Positions 9,059 to 16,808 are shown, counted from the stretch's first letter. The stretch: 17,677 nt of DNA from Chitinophagales bacterium (GCA_013695715.1 JACCZZ010000243.1:1-17677), one strand, 5' to 3'. The notes: generated from the letters alone by a model not told the origin. Translations and numbers: made by a program.

Positions 9059-10159
9059 TTAAAGCACAAAGCTTGATTGAATGATTCCACCCCCAATCAC
9101 ATCATCGTCTTCATAGAAAACAGCAGACTGCCCGGGCGCTATTGCCTTTACGCCTTCATCAAATTCAACCCTAATATTACCATCACCATTATACAACCGG
9201 CATGCGGTACCGGAATCTTTATAACGAACCTTAGCAACAGCAGCCATTCCGTCTGTTATCGAAGCATACTTTTGCAAATTAATTTTCCCTACTATCATTC
9301 CGCTCCTCTTTAAATCATCATCACTACCCAGAACCACAGAATTTGTTTCAGCAATAATGTCGGTCACAAATACCGGCTTGCCAAAGGCAGTTCCTAAGCC
9401 TTTGCGTTGACCGATGGTGTAAAAAGGATATCCCTCATGCTCACCTATCACTTCTCCCCTACTGTTTGAAAAATTGCCACCTTTTAGATTCGCTTCGAGT
9501 GCAGGCACTCTTCTTTTCAAGAAGCCACGGTAATCGTTATCAGGAATAAAGCAGATCTCATATGATTCACTCTTCTTAGCAAGATCCTTATATCCCCACT
9601 CGAGACACATTGCGCGCACTTCAGATTTTTTAAATTCTCCTAACGGGAAACGCGTCATTGCAAGATTTTCCTGTGCAATACCCCATAGCACATAAGATTG
9701 ATCTTTCGTATCATCTATTGCTTTTGAAATTATATAGCGCCCCAGATCATCTCTAATGTGGGCATAATGACCTGTAGCGATGAATTCACAGTCCATCTGC
9801 TTGGCACGTCTGATAAGAGCGCTCCATTTGATATGCGTGTTACAAAGTACACATGGATTCGGTGTTCTTCCTGCTATGTATTCTTCAACAAAATTCTCAA
9901 TTACTGATTCTCCAAATTCTTCCCGTATATCAACTATGTAATGCGGAAAGCCCAAGTCGACTGCAAGCTGCCGGGCATCATTAATTGAATCAAGGTTGCA
10001 GCATCCAGTCTCTTTTTTTGAGCCTCCTGAGCCGGCATAATCCCACGTTTTCATGGTAATTCCTACTACTTCATAACCATCGTTATGAAGCATTAAAGCA
10101 GCTACCGTACTATCAATGCCACCACTCATCGCAACCAATATTTTACCGTGCTTGCTCAT
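9059..10159 (-). CDS. mnmA: tRNA-specific 2-thiouridylase
   Basis: It adds sulfur to C2 of the wobble uridine (U34) in tRNA-Lys, -Glu and -Gln, using ATP and a sulfur relay. The PP-loop SGGIDST is at residues 12-18. The nucleophilic Cys106 is in NPCVLCN and the second catalytic Cys203 in YEICFIP. The tRNA-interaction motif KDQSYVLWG is at 152-160. The C-terminal beta-barrel contains GQRKGLGTAFGKP and ends at about 366 residues, the usual length. The tRNA-Lys(UUU) gene in this window is one of its expected substrates. Transcription diverges from rimB across a 104-base gap with no clear promoter match for either gene. Confidence 0.97.
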   Translation of the reverse strand: MSKHGKILVAMSGGIDSTVAALMLHNDGYEVVGITMKTWDYAGSGGSKKETGCCNLDSINDARQLAVDLGFPHYIVDIREEFGESVIENFVEEYIAGRTPNPCVLCNTHIKWSALIRRAKQMDCEFIATGHYAHIRDDLGRYIISKAIDDTKDQSYVLWGIAQENLAMTRFPLGEFKKSEVRAMCLEWGYKDLAKKSESYEICFIPDNDYRGFLKRRVPALEANLKGGNFSNSRGEVIGEHEGYPFYTIGQRKGLGTAFGKPVFVTDIIAETNSVVLGSDDDLKRSGMIVGKINLQKYASITDGMAAVAKVRYKDSGTACRLYNGDGNIRVEFDEGVKAIAPGQSAVFYEDDDVIGGGIIQSSFVL

Positions 10160-10263
10160 GCAGCTATTTCAAATTATATTGCTTCAAGTTATCGTAAAGC
10201 TTATTTAAAAGATAATGCGAAGATACAACTCGTCTACTGCCTGAGAATTCCAATCTTTACTGA

Positions 10264-10731
10264 ATGAAAGCATCCCTCAAGCGTAAAATCGGTCGCTCAG
10301 ACAAGGTTGATTTCCCAGAATGGGAATTATCTGATATTGATGCGAAAGTGGATAGCGGCGCCTATACATCTTCTATCCATTGCGAAAACATTGAGCCCTT
10401 AATTTCCAATGGTGAGCACCGCATTCGTTTTATAATTCATGAACAGGGAAATCCTATCGTAATAGAAAGTAAAATCTACGCCTGTAAGCAGGTAAGAAAT
10501 TCATTTGGTCAAAGTGAATATCGCTACTTTGTTAAAACAATCATTCAGTTGTTTGAAGAGAGTTATCCCATTGAGCTTGCGCTCACAAACCGTGCTTCAA
10601 TGAAGTATCCCGTTCTCTTAGGCAGAAAGCTTCTTCAAGGCCGCTTTGTTATAGATGTAACAAATAAAAATTTATCTTATAAGGAAAAGATAAAAAAAGA
10701 AACGAAATCCGAAAAAATCTCAAATGCATAA
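10264..10731 (+). CDS. rimB: RimB-like retropepsin-fold protease (ATP-dependent zinc protease family)
   Basis: It belongs to the 'putative ATP-dependent zinc protease' family (PF05618, COG4067), which has a retropepsin-like fold. The signature is AKVDSGAYTSSIHC, with the likely catalytic Asp30 in D-S-G. The later ALTNRASMKYPVLLGRKLLQGRFVIDV is the conserved second half. At 155 residues it matches the family. The stop lies 9 bases before rimK, so the two are almost certainly one operon. In Pseudomonas the RimB protease partners RimK in controlling S6 glutamylation; the same role here is inferred from family and position. No rimA gene is adjacent. The Lys/Glu-rich tail (KEKIKKETKSEK) is probably disordered. 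Confidence 0.85.
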   Translation: MKASLKRKIGRSDKVDFPEWELSDIDAKVDSGAYTSSIHCENIEPLISNGEHRIRFIIHEQGNPIVIESKIYACKQVRNSFGQSEYRYFVKTIIQLFEESYPIELALTNRASMKYPVLLGRKLLQGRFVIDVTNKNLSYKEKIKKETKSEKISNA

Positions 10732-10740
10732 TCAGAATTT

Positions 10741-11646
10741 ATGCGGATAGCAGTTCTTTCAAGAAACGGCAAATTATATTCTACACTAAGGCTGATAGAA
10801 GCTGCTCACAATGCAGGCCATGAAGTGGTGCTGCTCGATCATACAAAATGCTATGTTTCCATTGAGAAGGGAAATCCTTCCATTCGTTATGAGGGGGCAG
10901 AGATAAAGAATATTGATGCTGTAATTCCCCGCATAGGGGCTTCAGTTACTTTCTACGGCACGGCCATAGTTCGACAATTTGAGATGATGAGAATTTTTTC
11001 TGCTAATGAGTCGCAAGCCATCGTTCGTTCACGGGATAAGCTTCGAAGCATGCAACTGCTTTCACGCGATGGGTTAGGAATTCCAAAAACAGTCTTTGCA
11101 GATAATTCAAGAAGTGTGGATGAACTCATCGAAATGGTGGGCGGAGCACCGCTCGTAGTTAAGTTGCTGGAAGGAACACAGGGCATCGGTGTTATTCTCG
11201 CGGAAACAAATCGAGGAGCAAAATCTATAATCGAAGCTTTTCTTGGTCAAGAAATATATATACTTATTCAGGAATTCATTAAAGAGGCAGAGGGAGCTGA
11301 CATCCGTGCGTTTGTGATTGACGGGAAGGTGGTTAGTGCTATGAAAAGGCAGGGAAAAGAAGGCGATTTCAGATCAAACATTCACAGGGGAGGCACCGGA
11401 AAGATGATAAAGCTTTCTGCTGAAGAAGAATCATCAGCCATAAGGGCAACAAAAGTGCTTGGGCTTCACATCGCCGGTGTTGATATGCTTCGGTCATCTC
11501 GGGGTCCAATGATCCTCGAAGTAAATTCTTCCCCCGGACTAAAAGGAATTGAGCGTACTACAGGCATTGATATAGCGCAAAAGATTATACAATTTGTAGA
11601 ACATAATGCTGCAGGTAAGGAAGTAGCTGACAAAATTGGGATTTAG
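10741..11646 (+). CDS. rimK: Ribosomal protein S6--L-glutamate ligase
   Basis: An ATP-grasp ligase that adds glutamate residues to the C-terminus of ribosomal protein S6, thereby altering ribosome function. The N-terminal pre-ATP-grasp domain ([21 protein letters not shown]) is followed by [12 protein letters not shown]. The ATP loop is [11 protein letters not shown], then come the [16 protein letters not shown] segment and the Mg-binding [11 protein letters not shown] near residue 265. The 301-residue length equals the E. coli enzyme. It is the second gene of the rimB-rimK pair. Related ligases act on other substrates, but the motif set and length fit RimK best. Whether S6 of this organism ends in an acceptor tail cannot be seen here. 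Confidence 0.93.
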   Translation: MRIAVLSRNGKLYSTLRLIEAAHNAGHEVVLLDHTKCYVSIEKGNPSIRYEGAEIKNIDAVIPRIGASVTFYGTAIVRQFEMMRIFSANESQAIVRSRDKLRSMQLLSRDGLGIPKTVFADNSRSVDELIEMVGGAPLVVKLLEGTQGIGVILAETNRGAKSIIEAFLGQEIYILIQEFIKEAEGADIRAFVIDGKVVSAMKRQGKEGDFRSNIHRGGTGKMIKLSAEEESSAIRATKVLGLHIAGVDMLRSSRGPMILEVNSSPGLKGIERTTGIDIAQKIIQFVEHNAAGKEVADKIGI

Positions 11647-11760
11647 CTTCACACCATATTAAAATTTAAGAGCTTACTGACGTTGATTATTCTCTTCACT
11701 TGCCCTCATCGTTAAAATTTTGTTTTTACATTTACGACCCGTTAAATTCAATTCTACCTC

Positions 11761-12699
11761 ATGAAAGTAACTGTTATCGGAGCAGGTAATGTAGGAGCTA
11801 CATGTGCAGATGTTATAGCGCGTAAAGATTTTGTGCATGAATTAGTTTTGCTTGATATAAAACAGGGCATTGCTGAAGGCAAGGCCCTCGATATATGGCA
11901 AACTTCACCAATCAATATATTCAATACCAGGGTTAAAGGTGTAACAAATGATTACCAGGCTACTTCAAATTCCGATGTTGTTGTAATTACCTCTGGTTTG
12001 CCCCGAAAGCCGGGAATGAGCAGAGATGACCTCATCGCTACTAATGCAGGAATTGTAAAATCTGTTACAGAACGGGTTATTCAGCATTCGCCAGATACGA
12101 TCATCATAGTTGTCTCAAACCCGTTGGATGTAATGACCTATTGCGCATACCTTACATCTAAACTGCCTCCCAATAAAGTTTTTGGAATGGCAGGAATTCT
12201 GGATACAGCCCGATACAAAGCTTTCCTGGCAGAGGCGCTGGATTGCTCTCCAAAAGATATACAAGCTGTTATAATGGGAGGACATGGTGATACCATGGTT
12301 CCTCTGCCAAGGTATACCACTGTTTCAGGTATTCCTGTTACTGACCTGTTAGCAAAGGAAAAATTAGACTCAATCATTGATCGCACAAAAAAAGGTGGCG
12401 GTGAACTTGTAAACCTTATGGGTACCTCAGCATGGTATGCACCCGGCGCGGCGGCAGCACAAATGGTGGAAGCTGTGATTAAAGATGAAATGAGAATATA
12501 TCCTTGCTGCGCATGGTTGCAAGGCGAATATGGATTGAATGAAATTTATCTTGGGGTGCCCGTAAAGCTTGGCAGAAACGGTATTGAGCAGATCATTACA
12601 CTCCAGCTAAATGCTGATGAAATGACTTTATTAAATGCCTCGGCAACAGCCGTAAAGGAAGTAATGGCTGTGCTGGACGGAATGCAAAAGGTTGCCTGA
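11761..12699 (+). CDS. mdh: Malate dehydrogenase (LDH-like, NAD-dependent)
   Basis: It oxidises malate to oxaloacetate in the TCA cycle. The Rossmann nucleotide-binding motif GAGNVG is at residues 7-12, with Asp32 at the end of strand 2 selecting NAD over NADP. Substrate-binding Arg82 and Arg88 lie in GLPRKPGMSRDDL; an Arg at 82, rather than the Gln of lactate dehydrogenase, indicates malate. Arg151 and catalytic His175 (GGHGDTM) are present. The 312-residue length is normal for the LDH-type Mdh group. A -7-like box TACATTTA lies at 11727-11734 (one mismatch), giving a leader of about 20 bases. A hairpin terminator follows, so it is probably monocistronic. Confidence 0.97.
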   Translation: MKVTVIGAGNVGATCADVIARKDFVHELVLLDIKQGIAEGKALDIWQTSPINIFNTRVKGVTNDYQATSNSDVVVITSGLPRKPGMSRDDLIATNAGIVKSVTERVIQHSPDTIIIVVSNPLDVMTYCAYLTSKLPPNKVFGMAGILDTARYKAFLAEALDCSPKDIQAVIMGGHGDTMVPLPRYTTVSGIPVTDLLAKEKLDSIIDRTKKGGGELVNLMGTSAWYAPGAAAAQMVEAVIKDEMRIYPCCAWLQGEYGLNEIYLGVPVKLGRNGIEQIITLQLNADEMTLLNASATAVKEVMAVLDGMQKVA

Positions 12700-12721
12700 A
12701 ATCAATATTGGAATAAAGCCC

Positions 12722-12752
12722 GGCGTTGAACACTTCTTTTTCAACGCCTTTT
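12722..12752 (+). terminator. Rho-independent terminator of mdh
   Basis: GGCGTTGAA (12722-12730) and TTCAACGCC (12740-12748) form a perfect 9-bp stem with a 9-base loop, followed by TTTT. It lies 22 bases after the mdh stop and 16 bases before the next start codon. Confidence 0.85.
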
Positions 12753-12768
12753 CAATTTATAAATAAGG

Positions 12769-13206
12769 ATGTCAAAAAAAATAAAAATCCCTATAGATGT
12801 TACTCTGCTTCAGGATGATGGGTATCATCTTTTTATAGAAGCTTCTATTGGCAATCATAATGTGAGATTATTAATTGATACGGGTGCTTCCAATACTGTG
12901 CTCGATAAAAAATTCATAACAGACAAAACACCTGACTTAAAACTAGAGGTAAATGAACAGCTTACAACGGGTGTGGGATCTAATACAATTCAAAGTGAGT
13001 TTACTGAAATCAATGATCTCAGAATTGGAAATATTACAATAAGAAGCTACAAAGTAGCCGTACTCGATTTAATGCACGTAAATGAAACCTATCAGATTAT
13101 TCAATTGCCACCCATAGATGGAGTAATAGGCTGTGATTTTCTAGTTGAATTTGACGCTATAATTAATATGAAGAAAAAACAATTACGTATTAGAGCCTAC
13201 AGTTAA
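12769..13206 (+). CDS. Retropepsin-like aspartic protease
   Basis: A 145-residue single-domain protein with the aspartic protease motif RLLIDTGASNTVLD (catalytic Asp37, D-T-G) and a matching second half PPIDGVIGCDFLVEFDAIINM, where ILG/IGCDFL-type strands close the fold. Such proteins (retropepsin-like clan AA families) would act as dimers, one Asp per subunit. There is no signal peptide, so a cytoplasmic location is likely; its substrate is unknown. It follows the mdh terminator and so probably has its own promoter, although no exact TAnnTTTG box is present. It is distinct in sequence from the RimB-like protein, which carries D-S-G instead. Confidence 0.8.
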   Translation: MSKKIKIPIDVTLLQDDGYHLFIEASIGNHNVRLLIDTGASNTVLDKKFITDKTPDLKLEVNEQLTTGVGSNTIQSEFTEINDLRIGNITIRSYKVAVLDLMHVNETYQIIQLPPIDGVIGCDFLVEFDAIINMKKKQLRIRAYS

Positions 13207-13265
13207 ATGCTTGAATAAACGTTTTGTAGTTTAGCTTACCTCTTTAGAGATTATCCCTATAGGTT

Positions 13266-14726
13266 ATGTGGAAAATTATAGTAATAATTATCACTGTCTT
13301 TCCATGGGTAAGTGGATGTATGAAAGACTCAACGCAAACGTCTAACCCAACATATCCGCCGGAAGTTGAAGAGATTATAAGCACTAAATGCTCAACTAGC
13401 GGCTGCCATAATTCTATATCAAAGGATGCTGCCGGAGGGTTATCCCTTTCAACATGGGATGAATTGTTTATGGGCGGCAATGGCGGCTCCGTTGTAATTC
13501 CCTACCGACCCGACCAAAGCTGGTTAATGTATTACATAAATACAGATACTTCACGAGGTGTTGTGCTAACTCCAACAATGCCATTCAACCAGGCGCCGTT
13601 GTCTGATGCGGAATATAATACGTTGCAAGAGTGGATTTCTGCTGGTGCGCCAAATGCGCAGGGAGAAATAGCTTTTTCAGGTGATCCTGATCGCAAAAAG
13701 TTTTATGTCGCCAATCAGGGCTGCGATCTTGTTTCAGTCTTTGATACAAAGTCCTTATTGGCAATGCGATATGTAGATGTGGGCACGCTGAGCCAAATAG
13801 AGATTCCTCATAACCTTAAAGTTTCTTCTGATGGCCAATATTGGTATGTATGTTTTGTGGCAGGAACAGTTGTTCAGAAGTTTCGCACTTCAGATGATAC
13901 ATTCGTGGGCCAGGTAGAAATTGGCAGCGGCAGTTGGAATACAATGACCCTTTCTCCCGATGGCACTAAAGCATTTGTCATAGATTTTGAAGATGAAGGA
14001 AAAATAGCATATGTAAACTTAGAGAATTTATCGTTGATTCAGATGTATCAGGGCAGTGGCGTATTTGCTTCGCCTCATGGCAGTTGCGTCAATAACTCAT
14101 TCACAATATTATATGTTACCTCGCAGTTTGGGAATTTTATTTATAAAATTGATATCACCAATCCTACCTTTCCTCAAATAGAACAGATAGTGCTGGTGCC
14201 TGGCCAGCAGCCTAACACAAATCTAGGCACGCTTGATCCCCATGAAATAGCGCTTTCGCCTGATGAAACTAAGTATTTTGTTACCTGTAACTCATCGAAT
14301 GAGGTGCGGGTAATGGATGCCCAAATGGATACTTTGATTTCTGTTATTCCTGTTGGACAATATCCGGTAGAAATGGTATTTTCTAAAGCCTATCCATATT
14401 TATTTGTTACTTGTATGGAAGATCCATGCGCTGAGCCCTTATGCAAAGGTTCTGTATGGATGATCAACTACAATGACCTTACCGCAACAAAACTTCCACA
14501 ATCAGGATTGTTCGAACCTCATGGCATTACTGTTGATGATGATATTGGAGTCGTAGTAATTGCAAACCGCAATGTAAATCCTGATGGTCCTGCACCCCAT
14601 CATTCATCAGATTGTGGTGGAAGAAACGGTTATTTAAAATTTATAGATTTAAGTACACTTCAGTTTATTACACCATATCGCCCTGAAGTAAGCGTAGATC
14701 CTTATTCAGTTGCGGGAAAGTTATAA
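13266..14726 (+). CDS. Lipoprotein with N-terminal cytochrome-like domain and YVTN-type beta-propeller
   Basis: A lipoprotein signal (MWKIIVIIITVFPWVSGC, Cys18) precedes a cytochrome-like domain at about 30-135. That domain has KCSTSGCHN, a CX4CH heme motif (Cys42, Cys47, His48) instead of the standard CXXCH, and a candidate distal ligand Met105 in TPTMPFNQAPLSDAEYNTL. The run from there to EWISAGAPN resembles the planctomycete-type cytochrome C domain found in many Bacteroidota. From about 144 to the end are seven-bladed-type repeats of the YncE/YVTN class (KKFYVANQGCDLVSVFDTK, VRVMDAQMDTLISVIPVGQ). Many Cys and His-Pro-His positions in the propeller (SPHGS, DPHEIALS, EPHGITV) recur at blade edges. 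It would sit in the envelope and may do redox chemistry or bind a metal; substrate unknown. Confidence 0.85.
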   Translation: MWKIIVIIITVFPWVSGCMKDSTQTSNPTYPPEVEEIISTKCSTSGCHNSISKDAAGGLSLSTWDELFMGGNGGSVVIPYRPDQSWLMYYINTDTSRGVVLTPTMPFNQAPLSDAEYNTLQEWISAGAPNAQGEIAFSGDPDRKKFYVANQGCDLVSVFDTKSLLAMRYVDVGTLSQIEIPHNLKVSSDGQYWYVCFVAGTVVQKFRTSDDTFVGQVEIGSGSWNTMTLSPDGTKAFVIDFEDEGKIAYVNLENLSLIQMYQGSGVFASPHGSCVNNSFTILYVTSQFGNFIYKIDITNPTFPQIEQIVLVPGQQPNTNLGTLDPHEIALSPDETKYFVTCNSSNEVRVMDAQMDTLISVIPVGQYPVEMVFSKAYPYLFVTCMEDPCAEPLCKGSVWMINYNDLTATKLPQSGLFEPHGITVDDDIGVVVIANRNVNPDGPAPHHSSDCGGRNGYLKFIDLSTLQFITPYRPEVSVDPYSVAGKL

Positions 14727-14759
14727 ATGTTGTAAAAGCATCAATCTTTCCAATATGAA

Positions 14760-15314
14760 TTAATAAGAGCCGATCTGAATGGTTCTGAACTCATATTTAG
14801 TACGTACAAAATTTTTCCTGATAAAGTAATTGGGAATAAGAAATGCTCCACTAACTGCCGTTAATCCCACACCACCCCAAAAGGCAACGTCTTCTCCTTG
14901 TGACCTTTCCTTATCTTTTCCGCCCACAGTGACTGCAATAATTGCAATTCCTACTACGGCACCGATAGCTGAGACGGCACCCAATGTTGTTCCAGGATTA
15001 AACCGCAAACCTGTAATATCTGCGACTGCATATTTGCGGGAATCAATAAGTATAGAGTCTTTAGAAACTATTCTGACCTTACCACTAAACTCTGTTCCAT
15101 CATTAGAGGTAACATGAACTTTAGTATTTCGAAATAGAGTGTAAGATTTCCCCCCACTTATTGGTGTAAGATTTAGTAAATAAACAGGTGAGGAGGATTG
15201 CCTGGATGAGTTGACAGGAGGTAATCCGGGATCCTGACTCTTACCTTCATAAGCATAAAATAGAAAGCGAATAAGGAGGCACCACAATGCATAGGATTTA
15301 ACAAATCTATCCAT
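14760..15314 (-). CDS. Membrane-associated protein of unknown function
   Basis: No family recognised. With the ATG at 15314 it has 184 residues. A TTG at 15368 in the same frame would add 18 residues, but the ATG gives a more sensible export-like N-terminus (LWCLLIRFLFYAYEGKSQD). A small beta-rich region (about 55-105: VHVTSNDGTEFSGKVRIVSKDSILIDSRKY) resembles modules found in Bacteroidota hypothetical proteins. Next comes a glycine/alanine-rich hydrophobic helix (about 107-131, TTLGAVSAIGAVVGIAIIAV), a charged loop, a second hydrophobic helix (about 144-164) and a basic tail. It faces the cytochrome/propeller lipoprotein, with 33 bases between the stops and no evident terminator. Confidence 0.7.
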   Translation of the reverse strand: MDRFVKSYALWCLLIRFLFYAYEGKSQDPGLPPVNSSRQSSSPVYLLNLTPISGGKSYTLFRNTKVHVTSNDGTEFSGKVRIVSKDSILIDSRKYAVADITGLRFNPGTTLGAVSAIGAVVGIAIIAVTVGGKDKERSQGEDVAFWGGVGLTAVSGAFLIPNYFIRKNFVRTKYEFRTIQIGSY

Positions 15315-15623
15315 GAACAATACTCTGGTAACTTTTAAGATAATTTGTGATTTGATTAAAAATAACAAGAGATATTGTTAACAACCTACTTACTAAAATC
15401 ATAGTCGTGCGTGAGCCTGAGATTGCCAGACGGAGCCGTTTAGAAATCGCGATTCTTTTGGTTACTTTTCTTCTAAAGAAAAGTGACGAATAAAGAATTA
15501 AATCCAAACTCACTATTGGCCTAAATTGCTCTTCCATTGAAAAACTTACCGTACAGTTGCATAAAATCCGTTGCCATTCTTACAAAGTTAAGCGAATACT
15601 GCTCCTTTACGAATGCACATACT
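15315..15623. other. Gene-free region upstream of the sirtuin
   Basis: About 310 bases without a credible gene. It holds the first copy of the dispersed hairpin repeat (15415-15486) and the approach to the sirtuin promoter. Apart from these I see no RNA gene or conserved motif. Confidence 0.6.
15415..15486 (+). repeat. Dispersed hairpin repeat, copy 1
   Basis: Part a (15415-15442, GATTGCC-A-GACGGAGCCGTTT core) and part b (15445-15486) recur at 17325-17352 and 17405-17445 in the same order and orientation. Part b contains a perfect 9-bp inverted repeat, ACTTTTCTT-CTA-AAGAAAAGT, extended by G-U pairing to a stem of 12 bp. No T-tract follows, so it is not a simple terminator. In this copy the two parts are almost directly joined. 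Confidence 0.7.
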
Positions 15624-15631
15624 TAATTTTG
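15624..15631 (+). promoter_or_regulatory. -7 promoter box of the sirtuin gene
   Basis: TAATTTTG matches TAnnTTTG exactly. Transcription would start near 15637, giving a leader of about 48 bases before the ATG at 15685. This argues against the ATG at 15613, which lies upstream of the box. No good -33 box is visible. Confidence 0.5.
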
Positions 15632-15684
15632 CAGAAGGGAATTGCACAAAATCGCTTCAAAACAATTCAGTTTACGTATTTTTT

Positions 15685-16380
15685 ATGAAGAAGAAACTGG
15701 TGATTCTTACAGGCGCAGGCATCAGCGCAGAGAGTGGTCTTAAGACCTTCAGAGATTCTGATGGCTTATGGGAAAACTACAGATTAGAAGATGTGGCTAC
15801 TCCGATAGCATGGCAGCGAGATCAGGCTCTTGTACTTGAGTTTTATAATCAGCGCAGAAAAGATGTGTTAAAAGCCCAACCAAATGCAGCTCATCTAGCC
15901 TTGGCGGTGCTGGATAATTATTATGATGTTACGATTATTACTCAAAACATTGATGACCTTCATGAACGTGCAGGTTCTAAACACATCATTCATCTCCACG
16001 GAGAGATACTAAAGTCCAGGAGCTCTTTAGATGATGATTTGCTCTATGACTGTAGAACAAACATCAGCATGGGTGATAAATGTTCACGTGGTTCACAATT
16101 GCGACCTCATGTGGTTTGGTTTCATGAAGCTGTACCTTTGTTAGAAACGGCAGCCGCCGTGGCGAGCGAAGCAGAGATTTTTATAGTGGTAGGTACGTCA
16201 CTGCAGGTCTATCCAGCTGCAGGGCTGATTCATTATGCGCCTGATGGATCAAAAAAATTCCTGGTGGACCCATATATCCCATTAATTTCTGAAATAAAAG
16301 ATTGGGAAATGATTGAAGCAAAAGCAACAATCGGAGTACCGCAATTGGTTAAGCGGTTGAAACAAGATTTTACTCAATAG
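15685..16380 (+). CDS. cobB: NAD-dependent protein deacylase (class III sirtuin, CobB-like)
   Basis: It removes acyl groups from protein lysines using NAD. The start MKKKLVILTGAGISAESGL aligns with the family, so I prefer ATG 15685 (231 residues) over ATG 15613, which adds 24 unlike residues. Key sites are GAGISAES near the N-terminus, TFRDSDGLW, QNIDDLH (86-92) and catalytic His105 in LHGE. Tyr54 and Arg57 form the YxxR pair that marks desuccinylase/demalonylase (SIRT5/CobB) specificity. The zinc module is reduced: only Cys123 and Cys133 remain, with no CXXC pairs, a pattern seen in some Bacteroidota sirtuins. The conserved WFGE reads WFHE (His147). It carries its own promoter and is followed by mntA in the same direction. 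Confidence 0.93.
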   Translation: MKKKLVILTGAGISAESGLKTFRDSDGLWENYRLEDVATPIAWQRDQALVLEFYNQRRKDVLKAQPNAAHLALAVLDNYYDVTIITQNIDDLHERAGSKHIIHLHGEILKSRSSLDDDLLYDCRTNISMGDKCSRGSQLRPHVVWFHEAVPLLETAAAVASEAEIFIVVGTSLQVYPAAGLIHYAPDGSKKFLVDPYIPLISEIKDWEMIEAKATIGVPQLVKRLKQDFTQ

Positions 16381-16418
16381 CTTCTGTGCGGTGCGAGACA
16401 TGTATTGTGAGTTTTTTT

Positions 16419-16432
16419 TCTCAATATTGAGA
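16419..16432. repeat. Perfect 14-bp palindrome upstream of mntA
   Basis: TCTCAATATTGAGA is an exact palindrome, located between the sirtuin stop and the mntA promoter, about 65 bases upstream of its -7 box. It could be an operator for the toxin-antitoxin operon, or part of a terminator-like structure with the adjacent eight-T run. Function is unproven. Confidence 0.4.
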
Positions 16433-16498
16433 TATCCTTCAACATATGGTAGTGAATTGTAATCTGAATTAAATTCTCTTCTACAATTTATCCCTTTA

Positions 16499-16506
16499 TA
16501 CATTTG
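16499..16506 (+). promoter_or_regulatory. -7 promoter box of the mntA-hepT operon
   Basis: TACATTTG matches TAnnTTTG exactly, 17 bases before the mntA ATG. The leader would be only about ten bases, as is common in Bacteroidota. No -33 TTTG is present at the usual spacing. Confidence 0.5.
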
Positions 16507-16523
16507 TTCTTGATTAAAAGCAG

Positions 16524-16808
16524 ATGATCTCTGAAAGCGCAAAGCAGATTCTGAAAAAACATTGTGAAGTAGATCATTACCTCAGACAGGTTATTCGATC
16601 CATGAATCCCGTAAAAGTAATTCTGTTCGGATCAAAGGCAACAGGTAAGGCTGATAAATCATCTGATACTGATCTTGCAGTGGTTACCGATCATTTTTTT
16701 GATACCACCGCAATCTATGGAGCTGTAGATATTGTGGATTTCAACCGTGCACCCGAAAAATTAAAAGACTTAATTCTGAAAGAGGGTATTGTTTTGTATG
16801 AACGTTAA
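16524..16808 (+). CDS. mntA: MNT-domain nucleotidyltransferase antitoxin
   Basis: A 94-residue minimal nucleotidyltransferase. The family signature GSX10DXD is complete: Gly36-Ser37, then Asp48-Thr-Asp50 (FGSKATGKADKSSDTDLAVV). A third acidic residue (Asp72 in VDIVDFNRA) sits where the third metal ligand is expected. In MNT/HEPN pairs of the HI0073-HI0074 type and type VII toxin-antitoxin systems, this protein adds AMP groups to the HEPN partner's conserved Tyr and blocks it. It overlaps the next gene by 11 bases, so the two are translated together. No DNA-binding domain is seen. The gene symbol follows the functional analogy and is tentative. Confidence 0.88.
   Translation: MISESAKQILKKHCEVDHYLRQVIRSMNPVKVILFGSKATGKADKSSDTDLAVVTDHFFDTTAIYGAVDIVDFNRAPEKLKDLILKEGIVLYER

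Noticed and set aside
15461..15485. Hairpin of the repeat as a terminator
   Set aside because: The stem is strong but no T-tract follows on either strand.
15613..15684. 24-residue N-terminal extension of the sirtuin
   Set aside because: It begins upstream of the TAATTTTG promoter box and has no similarity to sirtuins; ATG 15685 fits the family start.
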